DNA of 64,000 bases from Hydrogenothermaceae bacterium (GTDB taxonomy: Bacteria > Aquificota > Aquificia > Aquificales > Hydrogenothermaceae). Below, in pieces: positions 6,854 to 15,399 of the stretch (position 1 is the first letter of the stretch; every line of letters starts with the position of its first letter). The notes below the pieces were generated by a model. It had not been told where the DNA came from. It saw nothing but the letters and a program-made list of their open reading frames with translations, and did no database searches. A program made the position numbers and the translations under genes. The DNA lies in the NCBI GenBank assembly GCA_015519975.1, contig WIAL01000051.1, forward strand, positions 1-64,000. The letters are read 5' to 3'.

Positions 6854-8052
6854 TATTGGTTACCTCCAAAAAGTTTAGAGAACACTTCTGCAAGTGCATT
6901 TGAGTTTGCTACTCTTTCTATTGTTATTCCCTGCATTGGTGTGGATACTGCAAAGTTGTTAATTCTGTAATGAACATTTCCTGATGCAAGTTCTGAAGCT
7001 GTATTTAGATCAAGGGGAACTTCTGCCTGTCCAGATATAAGTATTCCTTTTGCTTTCCATGTGTTTAAAAGGTCATCTATACTTTCTCTAACTCTGTAAA
7101 CAATAGATGTTGTAGGGTCATAAGGGTTATCAATTATGTTTTCATCAAGAGTTTGGATTAGGTTGTCCTGAATTGTTTCATCAAGTATATCTGCCACTCT
7201 TACCCAGTTTATAAACACATCTGCAGGATGGGTATTTGCAGGATAAGCTGAAGATGTATTACCGAAAAGCCTGTATCCTGCTCTGTCTTTTTTGACTGTT
7301 ATTATCCCTTGTGAGTTTATGTATTGAACTTCGCTTGTTGGGTCATCAGGTATGTATTCATATATAAACTCAAGCCCTAAAACAAATTTTAGCTCTTTGT
7401 TAGATGGTGAATTTTGAAAGCCTTTTTCGTAGTCTGTTTTAACAATCAGCCCTGCAGCTACAGAAGAGAGCCAGTCAAGTGATGGATTTCCTGACAATGC
7501 GTCAAGGGTGTAAACTTTAGGATAAAACACATACACTTTTTTAGAAGAAAAATTGTTTTTAAAGTTTACTGCAGCTGTTATATCTGCTCCTTCTGGAACA
7601 TTAACAAGGGCTATTGCTCTTATCTGGTCTGCAAGTGAAGACATTGCCTGTGCAACTGTTAAATCTTGAGAAAATCCAGGAACGTCTAAAATTTTTGGGA
7701 AAAATCCAAGTTCCTGTTTTGCTTTTTTAAACAGATTTAAACCATTAACAACATCTGTTGCTGATACTGCAGAAACATCTGTGTGAACTGTAGGGTCAAA
7801 AACATTTACAACAAGGACTGTCGTTTCTCTGTAATTAAAGTAATTTCTTAATGCTCTATGGATTGTGTAACCTGCCTGTTCATTTCCGAAAACTTCAATT
7901 GCATCATCCCAGTTTCTAATAGTGTGTATTTTCCAGGGTTCTCCTTGAGGTGCAGTTCCAACAAGTCCTATTATTGCAGATGGAACTTCTACAAACGGGA
8001 TAACACCTGTATTTTTACCCTGAACCTGAACACCATGTAAAAATTCTGCCAT
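6853..8052 (-). CDS. Contractile tail sheath protein, P2 FI-like
   Basis: The sheath surrounds the tail tube and contracts to drive it through the cell envelope. The 399 residues show the family start (MAEFLHGVQVQGKNTG then PFVEVPSAIIGLVGTAP) and a C-terminal subtilisin-like subdomain region with YPANTHPADVFINWVRV. It is the first gene of the leftward head/tail operon. A late palindrome lies about 55 bp upstream of its ATG, and GAGGT precedes the start. Confidence 0.93.
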   Translation of the reverse strand: MAEFLHGVQVQGKNTGVIPFVEVPSAIIGLVGTAPQGEPWKIHTIRNWDDAIEVFGNEQAGYTIHRALRNYFNYRETTVLVVNVFDPTVHTDVSAVSATDVVNGLNLFKKAKQELGFFPKILDVPGFSQDLTVAQAMSSLADQIRAIALVNVPEGADITAAVNFKNNFSSKKVYVFYPKVYTLDALSGNPSLDWLSSVAAGLIVKTDYEKGFQNSPSNKELKFVLGLEFIYEYIPDDPTSEVQYINSQGIITVKKDRAGYRLFGNTSSAYPANTHPADVFINWVRVADILDETIQDNLIQTLDENIIDNPYDPTTSIVYRVRESIDDLLNTWKAKGILISGQAEVPLDLNTASELASGNVHYRINNFAVSTPMQGITIERVANSNALAEVFSKLFGGNQ

Positions 8053-8106
8053 TTTTCTAACCTCAAATGGTTTTGAAATAAAAGATACATAAAAAAGGAA
8101 GGGTAG

Positions 8107-8122
8107 GTGTTATATATAACAC
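8107..8122 (-). promoter_or_regulatory. Late-unit palindrome copy 1, GTGTTATATATAACAC
   Basis: A perfect 16-bp palindrome 55 bp upstream of the sheath gene. Reading leftward it is followed by CTACCC, matching the AACACC side shared by all copies. No TTGACA-like hexamer sits 16-18 bp upstream of its TATA core, which suggests factor-dependent use. Confidence 0.75.
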
Positions 8123-8132
8123 TCGGTATGGT

Positions 8133-8333
8133 CTAATTTGCGAAAAATCTATAAAATTCCTTGATTTTAAAAGGTTCAACTGGTTTTATTTTTTTCTTTT
8201 TGATTTCAACAAGGATGAATTCTTGTTTTAATTTTACGGTAAAGTATTTAAATCCAAATTTTCTTCTGTAAAAGGTCATTCTGTCTGTTTTTGTTTTTCT
8301 CATAAATTCGTCAACAGGCATAAATACGAGCAT
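8133..8333 (-). CDS. Small basic protein, possible DNA-binding regulator
   Basis: A 66-residue basic protein with a helix-turn-helix-like stretch (residues about 8-25, around RKTKTDRMTFYRRK) and a Lys-rich middle. The start is supported by GGGAGGCGATT before ATG. It lies after GemA at the end of the early region and directly upstream of the first late promoter, where Mu carries its middle/late activators Mor and C. I do not recognise homology to them, so a regulatory role is positional inference. Confidence 0.6.
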   Translation of the reverse strand: MLVFMPVDEFMRKTKTDRMTFYRRKFGFKYFTVKLKQEFILVEIKKKKIKPVEPFKIKEFYRFFAN

Positions 8334-8345
8334 AATCGCCTCCCT

Positions 8346-8819
8346 CTAAAAATCTACTGGTTCATCAATCTGGTTTGTATTTGTGGTTTTAGTGGTCATA
8401 CATTTTGCTTTCATATTTTCAAGTGCTTTTAAAACTGCAGGAACTTTATCAAATGGTAGGTTTTCAAGCTTCATTACCTTGAATTTTTTAAATAAAAACT
8501 TATCAAGGCTTTTCTTTGTTTTTTCTCTTGAAACTGTTTTCCACATAGCCTCTATTTTTCTAAGCTGGGCAGGGGTGGCAAACCCCTTTCTATCTCCCAG
8601 CTGGTCGTATTTTTTGGGCTGTGGTTTTTGCTGTTTTTTCTTTGGCTTCCATCCCATATCAACAAAAATAGCAATTAACATATCTGCCTGCTGGTCTGTC
8701 AGGTATTTTGAGCTGTCAACTCCAAAGCAGTTATAAAGGATTTGTCTGTATTCTGTATCTGACAGATTTAGCTCTTTTTTGGCTATGTGTATTTTTGCAA
8801 GGGCTTTTCTTGATGGCAT
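8346..8819 (-). CDS. gemA: GemA-like protein (Mu gp16, DUF1018)
   Basis: This 157-residue protein matches the Mu gp16/GemA family: IHIAKKELNLSDTEYRQIL at the start, a Lys-rich linker, then FATPAQLRKIEAMW. In Mu, GemA affects host gene expression and DNA topology. It lies downstream of the MuA/MuB region, as in Mu. Confidence 0.88.
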   Translation of the reverse strand: MPSRKALAKIHIAKKELNLSDTEYRQILYNCFGVDSSKYLTDQQADMLIAIFVDMGWKPKKKQQKPQPKKYDQLGDRKGFATPAQLRKIEAMWKTVSREKTKKSLDKFLFKKFKVMKLENLPFDKVPAVLKALENMKAKCMTTKTTNTNQIDEPVDF

Positions 8820-8820
8820 T

Positions 8821-9204
8821 TTAGTTTTCCTCTACTGGAGTTCCAAGGGCGTATAGTTTTCTTAATGCTCTTGCTGTTGCTCTACTTTCTGCAAGTTCTA
8901 TAAGTCTATCTGTATCTGAGGCTTCTCTACTTGCAGAACCAAGTCCCTCTGCAGAAACTCCATTTGATAAAATTACTTTTGATTTAACAATTACTACTGG
9001 CTGAGTTTGAATAAGCTCTGAGGATACATTTTTTACTCGTTTTTCTTCTTCTGGGTGGTTATTTGCAAGCCAAAGCAAACCATCAATAGTAATAAATGGC
9101 TTGTCATCTTCTTCTAAAATTACCCAGTGGACGTTTTTTATAAGTCCAAGCTGTTTGAACTGGTTAATGAGTTGTTCTTTTGGGGAAACTGTTTTGTTTG
9201 GCAT
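8821..9204 (-). CDS. Early phage protein with a recombination-protein-like C-terminal motif
   Basis: 127 residues. The C-terminal half has a conserved-looking motif (GLGSASREASDTDRLIELAE followed by RATARALRKL) that resembles the tail of phage Rad52/Erf-like or single-strand-binding accessory proteins. The N-terminal half contains a short beta region around HWVILEEDDKPFITIDG. It precedes gemA with almost no gap. Function is not established; the motif match is from memory and may be superficial. Confidence 0.6.
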   Translation of the reverse strand: MPNKTVSPKEQLINQFKQLGLIKNVHWVILEEDDKPFITIDGLLWLANNHPEEEKRVKNVSSELIQTQPVVIVKSKVILSNGVSAEGLGSASREASDTDRLIELAESRATARALRKLYALGTPVEEN

Positions 9205-9216
9205 TTTCTACTCCTC

Positions 9217-9459
9217 CTAAAGTTTTATTGAAATTTCTTTAACTTTGTTATAAGTTTCTTTATCTATTGAAAGTAAGCCTGCGTTTAAAGCGAGAAGAAA
9301 ATCTTTATGGGTCATTGATACAATCATGTCAAAAAATGCATTTGGTTTTTTTAGGGTTAATTTGTATATTTCAAAGAAAAAGCTAACTTTTGTTATATAC
9401 CAGCCTTCTCTTATAAGTTGAATTAGCTCTGTGGGTGTTATAACTCTAATTTGTTTCAT
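9217..9459 (-). CDS. Hypothetical early protein
   Basis: 80 residues, unrecognised. It starts with ATG overlapping the upstream gene by 4 bp (translational coupling) and is mixed alpha/hydrophobic without a clear membrane segment. It is part of the leftward early operon between the wHTH-repeat gene and gemA. Confidence 0.6.
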   Translation of the reverse strand: MKQIRVITPTELIQLIREGWYITKVSFFFEIYKLTLKKPNAFFDMIVSMTHKDFLLALNAGLLSIDKETYNKVKEISIKL

Positions 9460-9908
9460 CTTTTCCTCCTCAAATCTGTCTTTGAAAAATACTTAATTGG
9501 CACATAAAGGCGGAGTTCTAAGCCTTTGTTTTTGTAGTTTCTAAATTGTTGTTTTAAGAAATATCCTTCTTTAAAAAGCAAGTTTGCATCTATCTCATAA
9601 GCCTCAAACTTTGGAAATTCAACAATAACCTTTTCAAGTCCGTAATCTGGATCTACGTGAAGTCTTTTTAGAAGATGGTAAGGAAATCCAAAGGCTTGAA
9701 GTTTGTAATAAACTGCGTTCATATCGAATTTTTCTCGTTTTGTGAAAGTTTTGCTGTAAAAATCGTAATGTCCTATTTTTCTGTATGGATTTTTTGCCTT
9801 TTTCTTTTTATCTGTCGGAAGTTCTATGTAAACGGTTCCGCCAGCTGAGATGAAATATCTAACTCCTTCTTTGTCTTCAAAAGTTAATGGTTTTATTACA
9901 GCAGTCAT
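9456..9908 (-). CDS. Hypothetical early protein
   Basis: 150 residues, unrecognised, rich in Lys, Tyr and Phe. It begins with a strand-rich segment around VRYFISAGGTVYIELP. It is coupled to the next gene by a 4-bp overlap and lies 2 bp after the wHTH-repeat gene. Position in the early operon suggests a replication or regulatory accessory role, which is only inference. Confidence 0.6.
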   Translation of the reverse strand: MTAVIKPLTFEDKEGVRYFISAGGTVYIELPTDKKKKAKNPYRKIGHYDFYSKTFTKREKFDMNAVYYKLQAFGFPYHLLKRLHVDPDYGLEKVIVEFPKFEAYEIDANLLFKEGYFLKQQFRNYKNKGLELRLYVPIKYFSKTDLRRKR

Positions 9909-9910
9909 GG

Positions 9911-10735
9911 CTAATCTCCTATTGATGGATAGGTTTTATTCTTATTTGAGTCATAAACAGTTGGTGTTCCTATCCTTGGTATCCTGAGGACAGGAGCTTT
10001 TTCCCCTGAGTTTCTTACTAATTTGTAGAGGAAACCATCGTATTGAGTTTTTCTGATAACTTCCAAATAACCAGCCCTTCTAAGATGCTTAATGTAAATC
10101 CTTATAGTTTCTGGATGTATTGGAAGCTCTTTTGAAAGGTCTTTCACTGTAAATTGTGGAAGAGTTCTTATTAGGTTCCATATTTTTTGATACTTCTGGT
10201 TGGGATTTTTAATCTTTATACTTTGAATGTTTTTGTTTAAAGGTGGATAATCTTTTTGCTCTCTTATAAGTTTATAAAGAGTCTCTTTGCCTTCTTTACC
10301 AAATTCTTTAATATATCCAGCTTTCTTCAGGTATCTTAAATAATGTCTTATTGTATCTTTGTTTATAAAGGTTCTGTCATAAATCTGTGAAGTTGTAAAA
10401 GTTTGAAGTTCCAATATGGTTTGCCATATATTCTGTTGTATTTCTGACCTTCTTTGTAGTTTTAAAGGAATTTCTTCGCCCGTGTTTGTATCAATAACTA
10501 CTCTTTTATGATGATTGATTTTTACAGGTTTTATCCCTGTAATTTTTATGGTTCTGTATGCATTCTCCTTTCCTTTTTTTCCAGCAAGCTTTATGTATCC
10601 AGCGGATTTTAGAAATCTTATATAGTGCCTTGCAAAGCTATAAGATACTTGAGCTATCCTTGCTAAATCCCACGCTGTGAAAGGTGTTTTTGTTTTTCTC
10701 ACAAAAGCCCAGGCTTTTTCGTTGTAGGTTGCCAT
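9911..10735 (-). CDS. Protein with three tandem winged-helix repeats
   Basis: 274 residues containing three successive winged-helix units at about 1-62, 95-155 and 175-240. Each carries a turn helix and a wing of the form (F)xRHYIRFLKSAGYIK / TIRHYLRYLKKAGYIKEF / TIRIYIKHLRRAGYLEV. Triplicated wHTH domains suggest binding to repeated or extended DNA sites. It sits directly after MuB in the early operon, where Mu has accessory early genes. It is a candidate for the factor that reads the prophage's repeated palindromes, or a replication accessory protein. No family name is assigned. Confidence 0.75.
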   Translation of the reverse strand: MATYNEKAWAFVRKTKTPFTAWDLARIAQVSYSFARHYIRFLKSAGYIKLAGKKGKENAYRTIKITGIKPVKINHHKRVVIDTNTGEEIPLKLQRRSEIQQNIWQTILELQTFTTSQIYDRTFINKDTIRHYLRYLKKAGYIKEFGKEGKETLYKLIREQKDYPPLNKNIQSIKIKNPNQKYQKIWNLIRTLPQFTVKDLSKELPIHPETIRIYIKHLRRAGYLEVIRKTQYDGFLYKLVRNSGEKAPVLRIPRIGTPTVYDSNKNKTYPSIGD

Positions 10736-10737
10736 TT

Positions 10738-11466
10738 TTACTCCTCAATGCCTTTTCTTAATGCAAAGATTTTCTTAAGATCAGAAACATCTATAACCTC
10801 TTTCTGGTTAGCCCTTGCGTATTCTTCAACAGCTCCAAGGGTAATGACTATTCTTCTGGTGTTTCCATTGGTTTTTTCTTTAAGAACTGCTACTGCATCA
10901 TCTGTAAGGGATACTGTCTCAACAAGTTCTTTTGCAAGTTTTTTTACATCTTTAAGTTGGAGAGGTTTTAAAACTCTTTCTATTCTCACCCTTGAATAAA
11001 ATGCGTGGTATTTACGGATTGTTGGCAAAAACTCTGGAGAACCTACCAAACAAATCGGGCTTCCTGTAAGGTCGTGAACATCCCTTAGCATTTCTACTGC
11101 TCTTTCTTTGTTTGCAAGTCTGTTTGACTCATCTAAAAGTATTAAAGGCGGTTCTTCACGAAGGTTTATAAGGTCCACTATTCTTTTGAATATTCTGTTC
11201 AGGTTTCCTTTTGGTGCTTCTCCAAGTTCAAAGAGTATTTCTTCAAATATGTCTTTTGTGTTCATTGAGGCTGTAATTGAAATGTAAATCGTATTTTTTA
11301 AGTTCTGCGTGAAATACCACGTGCAGGTTTCTGTTTTCCCTATGCCATACGGAGCAGTGATAACTCCAATTTTTGGGCTGTAGTCTGGAGCTTTTCTAAT
11401 GAAATTAACTACTTCTAAAAATGTTGCCACATTGGAAATAGTTGTGATAAACTTATCCTTATGCAT
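10738..11466 (-). CDS. MuB-like transposition ATPase
   Basis: MuB captures target DNA and activates the transposase. The 242-residue AAA+ protein has Walker A APYGIGKTET (about 38-47), Walker B LILLDESN (about 108-115) and a SPICLVGSPEF sensor region. It is shorter than Mu's 312-residue protein and appears to lack most of the N-terminal HTH domain. It lies downstream of MuA in the same operon, with intervening small genes and an HU gene. Confidence 0.9.
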   Translation of the reverse strand: MHKDKFITTISNVATFLEVVNFIRKAPDYSPKIGVITAPYGIGKTETCTWYFTQNLKNTIYISITASMNTKDIFEEILFELGEAPKGNLNRIFKRIVDLINLREEPPLILLDESNRLANKERAVEMLRDVHDLTGSPICLVGSPEFLPTIRKYHAFYSRVRIERVLKPLQLKDVKKLAKELVETVSLTDDAVAVLKEKTNGNTRRIVITLGAVEEYARANQKEVIDVSDLKKIFALRKGIEE

Positions 11467-11779
11467 TTTTTCTTCCTCCTAATTTTTTAGCGTGCCTATA
11501 AGGAATTGAAATCGCATTGGTTGTTCCTTCCATAGCTAAATTTTTGTTTGATTGTGGGGGAACATCTCCCCCTTTTTGTCCAAGTTCATCAATGACGGTA
11601 ATTCTAATCTCATCAGGATTTATAACTTCATGGCTGTAAAGGAATTTTCTTTTTTTAAACGTTGTTTTATCTATTAGTGTTGCAACTTTTATCTGAGGAT
11701 TAAGAGAAAGCAAGAACCAATCAGGACTGAAAGTTTCCACTGTATTTTTATACTTATACTCAAAAACTATCTTACGCAT
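11459..11779 (-). CDS. Hypothetical early protein
   Basis: 106 residues, unrecognised. It overlaps the MuB gene start by 8 bp and the upstream 51-residue ORF by 13 bp, so it is translationally coupled on both sides. It has a beta-like N-terminus and a basic C-terminal tail (YRHAKKLGGRK). Confidence 0.6.
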   Translation of the reverse strand: MRKIVFEYKYKNTVETFSPDWFLLSLNPQIKVATLIDKTTFKKRKFLYSHEVINPDEIRITVIDELGQKGGDVPPQSNKNLAMEGTTNAISIPYRHAKKLGGRKNA

Positions 11780-11922
11780 AGCTTTCCTCCTTTGTAGTTT
11801 TCTATGATTTTTACTGCCTGGGTAAAGGTTCTTGTAAAGGTTTCAATTACTACTTTTTCACCATTTTTAATAATCACTTTGTATTTTTTGACCTTTCCGA
11901 TATAATGTATTTTGGCAATCAT
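11767..11922 (-). CDS. Hypothetical 51-residue early protein
   Basis: A short ORF starting MIAKIHYIGKVKKYKV, preceded by GGAG eight bases before the ATG and ending inside the next gene's start. It is basic and beta-like, and fills an otherwise empty gap in a packed operon. Too short for family recognition. Confidence 0.6.
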   Translation of the reverse strand: MIAKIHYIGKVKKYKVIIKNGEKVVIETFTRTFTQAVKIIENYKGGKLCVR

Positions 11923-11949
11923 CGCTTTACTCCTTTTCAAATTTTTTTA

Positions 11950-11975
11950 GGGGCTTAAAGCCCCTTTTTGTTTTT
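11950..11975 (+). terminator. Rightward hairpin GGGGCTTAAAGCCCC with T-tract
   Basis: On the plus strand the hairpin is followed by TTTTTGTTTTT, a good intrinsic terminator for rightward, antisense transcription. Leftward it has no T-run. The same stem sequence recurs at 4093-4107 in the other orientation. Confidence 0.5.
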
Positions 11976-12250
11976 CAGCCATTAACAGCTGCTTGCAAAG
12001 CTTTTGAAGCTGTAAACTTAACAACTTTCTTTGCAGGAATAATGATTTCTTCACCTGTTTTTGGATTTCTGCCAGTTCTTTCAGCTCTTTCTTTCACGTT
12101 AAACACTCCAAGACCCGGAATTGCTATTCTTTCTCCTTTTCCAAGAGCTTGTGTTAATGCGTTTGTAAATGCGTTTAAGGCTTTTTCTGCCTGTGATTTT
12201 TTTAATCCTGTTTGCTCTGCCATTTTGGCAACAAGTTCTGCCTTTGTCAT
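11975..12250 (-). CDS. Phage-encoded HU/IHF-family DNA-bending protein
   Basis: A 91-residue HU-fold protein with the hallmark GLGVFNVKERAERTGRNP arm and IIPAKKVVKFTASKAL C-terminus. HU is a host cofactor for Mu transpososome assembly, so carrying it between MuA and MuB suggests the phage supplies its own bending protein. It overlaps the upstream gene by 4 bp. Confidence 0.95.
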   Translation of the reverse strand: MTKAELVAKMAEQTGLKKSQAEKALNAFTNALTQALGKGERIAIPGLGVFNVKERAERTGRNPKTGEEIIIPAKKVVKFTASKALQAAVNG

Positions 12251-12567
12251 GACTTGACACCTCCTAATGAAGTTTTTATTAGATAGATTTTGTAGCCTTG
12301 TTTTTTTAGGCTTTGGACTGCTTTTAGGACTTTTTTGTGCTCTTCTTCTTTAGCTTCTTCTAATTTTTTAAATACTGGAATATCCCAGCTAAACTCTCTT
12401 AAAGCATCTTTTTGTTCTTCTTTTGTAATTTCAATTTGTTTCCCTGCTGTAAGCCCTCTTGAAAGCTGGCTTAGCAGATATTTTTTTACTATCTCAGCAG
12501 CTTCCTCATTGGTTAATTCAGACTTTTCTTGAATTTCTTTTTTTGTTTGTGATTTTTCCTTTGCCAT
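12247..12567 (-). CDS. Hypothetical early protein, coiled-coil rich
   Basis: 106 residues, highly charged and helical (KEKSQTKKEIQEKSEL at the start, later HKKVLKAVQSLKKQGYK). No family recognised. It is coupled to HU by a 4-bp overlap and preceded by AGGAGG. It may be a transposition accessory, judged by position alone. Confidence 0.6.
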   Translation of the reverse strand: MAKEKSQTKKEIQEKSELTNEEAAEIVKKYLLSQLSRGLTAGKQIEITKEEQKDALREFSWDIPVFKKLEEAKEEEHKKVLKAVQSLKKQGYKIYLIKTSLGGVKS

Positions 12568-12579
12568 CGGTTATACCTC

Positions 12580-12657
12580 CTATGTAAAAAGTTTTATTGC
12601 GATTATTGGGCTTAATATTGCCCCGAAAATTCCTATTAACGTCAGTATCTCTTCCAT
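12580..12657 (-). CDS. Putative 25-residue membrane peptide
   Basis: A tiny ORF (MEEILTLIGIFGAIL...) consisting of one hydrophobic helix, with GAGGG before its ATG. It lies between MuA and the 106-residue gene, just upstream of that gene's AGGAGG. Real expression is uncertain, but there is no other content in this gap. Confidence 0.4.
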   Translation of the reverse strand: MEEILTLIGIFGAILSPIIAIKLFT

Positions 12658-12667
12658 AGCTTTACCC

Positions 12668-15346
12668 TCAAGCAATTTTTATTTCTATTTCATCAAGGTC
12701 TGGGAATACGCCCATATCCTTGTGTTCCTTGTATTCTTCTGTTTTGCTGTATTCTTTGAGGAACTCATAATCTTCAGCTGATATAGGCTGTCCTTCCTCT
12801 ATAAGGTCAAACAGGGCATAAGCTCTCTGGATTGCTGATGTGTAGTTTTGGGCTTCTTCTTTAGCAAGTTCTTTTCTTTCCTGTTTTTCTTCTGCAAGTT
12901 TTTTGGCAACTTCAACTTCTTTGTTTTCAAACTCTGTTTGTGGTCTTGGGAACTGGACAACTTTTGAAGGCTGGTTATCTTGTTTTGGTTCTTGCCAGCC
13001 TGTAAGCATAATCTCATAAGGGCTTGTTGAATACTCTTCTGTGAACTGTTTAATTTCTTTTCTTTCTGTTTTGGCTTTTTTGTTTGCTTTCTTTCTGGCT
13101 TTTTTAGCTTCTGCAGCTCTTACTTCTTCAGATAATCCTTTTACATCAAATGCTTCACAGATAAATTGCCCCTTAAGGTCATAAACATATATTCTTCTGA
13201 TGTCTGATACATCCTCACGGACAAGAACCCAGCTTTCTTTTCCTTTTTCAAGATAGTAATCAATGAGTTTGTCAGAAATATAATGGGTGTTATGAAGCCT
13301 GATACCTTTGTTTGTAAGTTTTCTTTTGCGTTCTTCACCAAGGAGTATATCCAGAACTCTTTCATCTGTAATTTTAGGCGGTAGTTTTGGAGATTTGGCT
13401 ATAAGTTCTTTAACAATTCCAAAGCTGTGTTTTTCTTTTCTGTATCTCTTCTCCAGATACTCTTCAAGTTTTGATTTTAGGTCTTCTGGAGATAAGAGTA
13501 TTTCAAGGATAAAGTTTTCATCTTTCCACAGTTTTGTAGCCCATTTGCTTCGGCTTTCTATAGCTTTTCTTTCGGCTACTGAATGTCCGATGTATCCTTC
13601 TAATGTTTCAAAAAACTGTGTTGCAATAGTTCCAAAAGCTCTTTCTACGATAGCTTTTTGCTCTGGAGAGTAAGCCTCTGTATAGATAGGTTCTATGTTA
13701 AAACGCTTACAAACCTGTTTGAAATGTTTTGACTGATAAACAGAGCCGTTGTCTGTGATAATTCTTTCTGGAACTCCTACTTCAAGAAGCTGTTTTCTAA
13801 GAAGGCTGTCAACTACAATGTAGCTGTTTTCTCTTTCTGCAAGGACAAATCTGATGTCCCTTGAATAGACATCTATAAAGATTGTTAGTGTTAATCTTTT
13901 TGTTTTTTCTACCATTTTGTCGTCTATTACTTCTTTCCATCTGCACATTACATCTGCTTTAGTAGCATCAAGCATTAGAACCTGTCCATAATACTCGGCT
14001 TTATACTGCTGTGTCTGGTCTCCAAAGGCTGGCATGTATTCAGAACGGAACTTGTCAGGCTCTAAAACCATTTTGATTTTTGCGTCGTTTTCTCTTTTCC
14101 ATTTACTAAACCATCTGGCAAAGGTTGCATAAGATGGAAGTTCATCTTGTATTTCTCCCTGTTGTTTATAGTATTTGAGGGCTTCGTATATTCTGGTTCC
14201 TCTGGTTATGCCTTTACCGATTTGGGACCAGACTATTTTTATCATTTGTGGGGTTATTTTTTGTTTTCTGCCCTTATTTATGTGTTTTGGAAGCAGTCCG
14301 TATAAACCGTGAAGGTTGTAGTCTTCAAGCCATTTGTAAAATGTTTTTAGTGTTATCTGGTCTATACCTATGTTAAGGGCTTTATAAACTGTTATTTTGC
14401 CTTGATTGTAAAGTTTTACAAACAGGCTTTTTGCCTGTCCTTCGGTTAGCTGGGAGTTTCTTTGTCTAAATCTTTCGTAAGCCTGTATGATTTCCAGTTT
14501 TGCGTCTGCTTCTTCTTTGTGGTGGTCTGGAGCTATCATATATAGTCTCATGCATTCTTTGAGTTCCTCTAATGATTTTGTTGATAGGCGTGGAATGAAT
14601 TCTTCTGGCAGGTCGTTGTATTGGTCTGTTAGTTTTAAAATTAGTTTTCTAAATATATCTGGAGGTAGGCTTTCTGTTTTGAACTGTTTTTGATAACCGC
14701 CTTTAGTTGGAACTTCTCTGTATTCCCAATTTTCGGAGTTGGCTCTTTTATTTATAGCTCTTTTTGATATTCCGAGAATATTAGAAAGTTCGGAAGCTGT
14801 AAACCATTCAGGTAATCCGTTTATATGGTTGCATTTTTGGCTATTTTGGTTGACACTTTCGGTTGCATTGGTTGCATTGGTCTGGTCGGTAGTGGTTGCA
14901 TTGATATCTTTTTGTGGTTGCATTGTGGTTGCATTGGCAAGTCCTTTTATATCAATGTTTTCATCGGTTGCATTGGTTAAGTTGACACTTTCGGCTTTAT
15001 TTTCGGGTGTGGTTGCATTGTCAGAGCCTTTATTTTCAATGGTTGCATTGTAGTTGACACTTTGGTTGACACTTTCGGTTGCATTGGTAGGGTTAAGCGT
15101 CAACTCATTTGGTTGACACTTTTCATTAAAAGTTGCATTGTTAAGCGTCAACTGGTTGCATTGCTCAAGTGCTGATTTTATGTCAGATGGTAGGGTTTCA
15201 AAGTAGTAAAATTTAATTGGTTTTCCACCTCTTGGATTAGGTCTTTCTTCATACTTCCAGCCTTCTTTTTTGGCTCTTTTTTCTATTGCTTGTCTGCTTT
15301 TGCCTATTAGCTTTGCTATTTGTTTTGCGGTTAGTAGGTTATGCAT
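12668..15346 (-). CDS. MuA-like DDE transposase
   Basis: It catalyses strand transfer for integration and replicative transposition. Two separate N-terminal winged-helix units (about 1-62 and 178-235) are joined by a linker of ~110 residues rich in Asn-Ala-Thr repeats. The catalytic core shows Asp460 (LMLDATKADV), Asp532 (RIITDNGSVYQSK) and Glu568 (AIVERAFG), a clean D-D-35-E set. An RNase H-flanking beta-barrel region and a helical C-terminus, the likely MuB contact, follow. At 892 residues it is longer than Mu's 663, mostly because of the duplicated head and linker. Confidence 0.95.
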   Translation of the reverse strand: MHNLLTAKQIAKLIGKSRQAIEKRAKKEGWKYEERPNPRGGKPIKFYYFETLPSDIKSALEQCNQLTLNNATFNEKCQPNELTLNPTNATESVNQSVNYNATIENKGSDNATTPENKAESVNLTNATDENIDIKGLANATTMQPQKDINATTTDQTNATNATESVNQNSQKCNHINGLPEWFTASELSNILGISKRAINKRANSENWEYREVPTKGGYQKQFKTESLPPDIFRKLILKLTDQYNDLPEEFIPRLSTKSLEELKECMRLYMIAPDHHKEEADAKLEIIQAYERFRQRNSQLTEGQAKSLFVKLYNQGKITVYKALNIGIDQITLKTFYKWLEDYNLHGLYGLLPKHINKGRKQKITPQMIKIVWSQIGKGITRGTRIYEALKYYKQQGEIQDELPSYATFARWFSKWKRENDAKIKMVLEPDKFRSEYMPAFGDQTQQYKAEYYGQVLMLDATKADVMCRWKEVIDDKMVEKTKRLTLTIFIDVYSRDIRFVLAERENSYIVVDSLLRKQLLEVGVPERIITDNGSVYQSKHFKQVCKRFNIEPIYTEAYSPEQKAIVERAFGTIATQFFETLEGYIGHSVAERKAIESRSKWATKLWKDENFILEILLSPEDLKSKLEEYLEKRYRKEKHSFGIVKELIAKSPKLPPKITDERVLDILLGEERKRKLTNKGIRLHNTHYISDKLIDYYLEKGKESWVLVREDVSDIRRIYVYDLKGQFICEAFDVKGLSEEVRAAEAKKARKKANKKAKTERKEIKQFTEEYSTSPYEIMLTGWQEPKQDNQPSKVVQFPRPQTEFENKEVEVAKKLAEEKQERKELAKEEAQNYTSAIQRAYALFDLIEEGQPISAEDYEFLKEYSKTEEYKEHKDMGVFPDLDEIEIKIA
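14826..15160 (-). repeat. Degenerate repeats encoding the MuA Asn-Ala-Thr linker
   Basis: On the plus strand, GGTTGCATTG or close variants recur about a dozen times. GTTGACACTTT (about five) and GTTAAGCGTCAAC (two) are interspersed. In frame these encode NAT, ESVN and LTLN repeats between the two winged-helix units of MuA. They could be a slippage-prone linker or also DNA sites bound by MuA or a repressor. Confidence 0.7.
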
Positions 15347-15399
15347 TTTTACTTACCTCTGGGGTAAAATGGATAAAAAACAATGGAGGAACTGGTAAA

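Noticed and set aside
12799-15053. Many open frames opposite or across MuA (for example 13308-13673 and 14739-15053)
   Set aside because: Shadows of the transposase gene: no ribosome binding sites, and repetitive or atypical composition.
14826-15160. Repeated GGTTGCATTG units as a CRISPR-like array
   Set aside because: Units are short, irregularly spaced and in frame with the MuA linker; there are no uniform repeat-spacer lengths.
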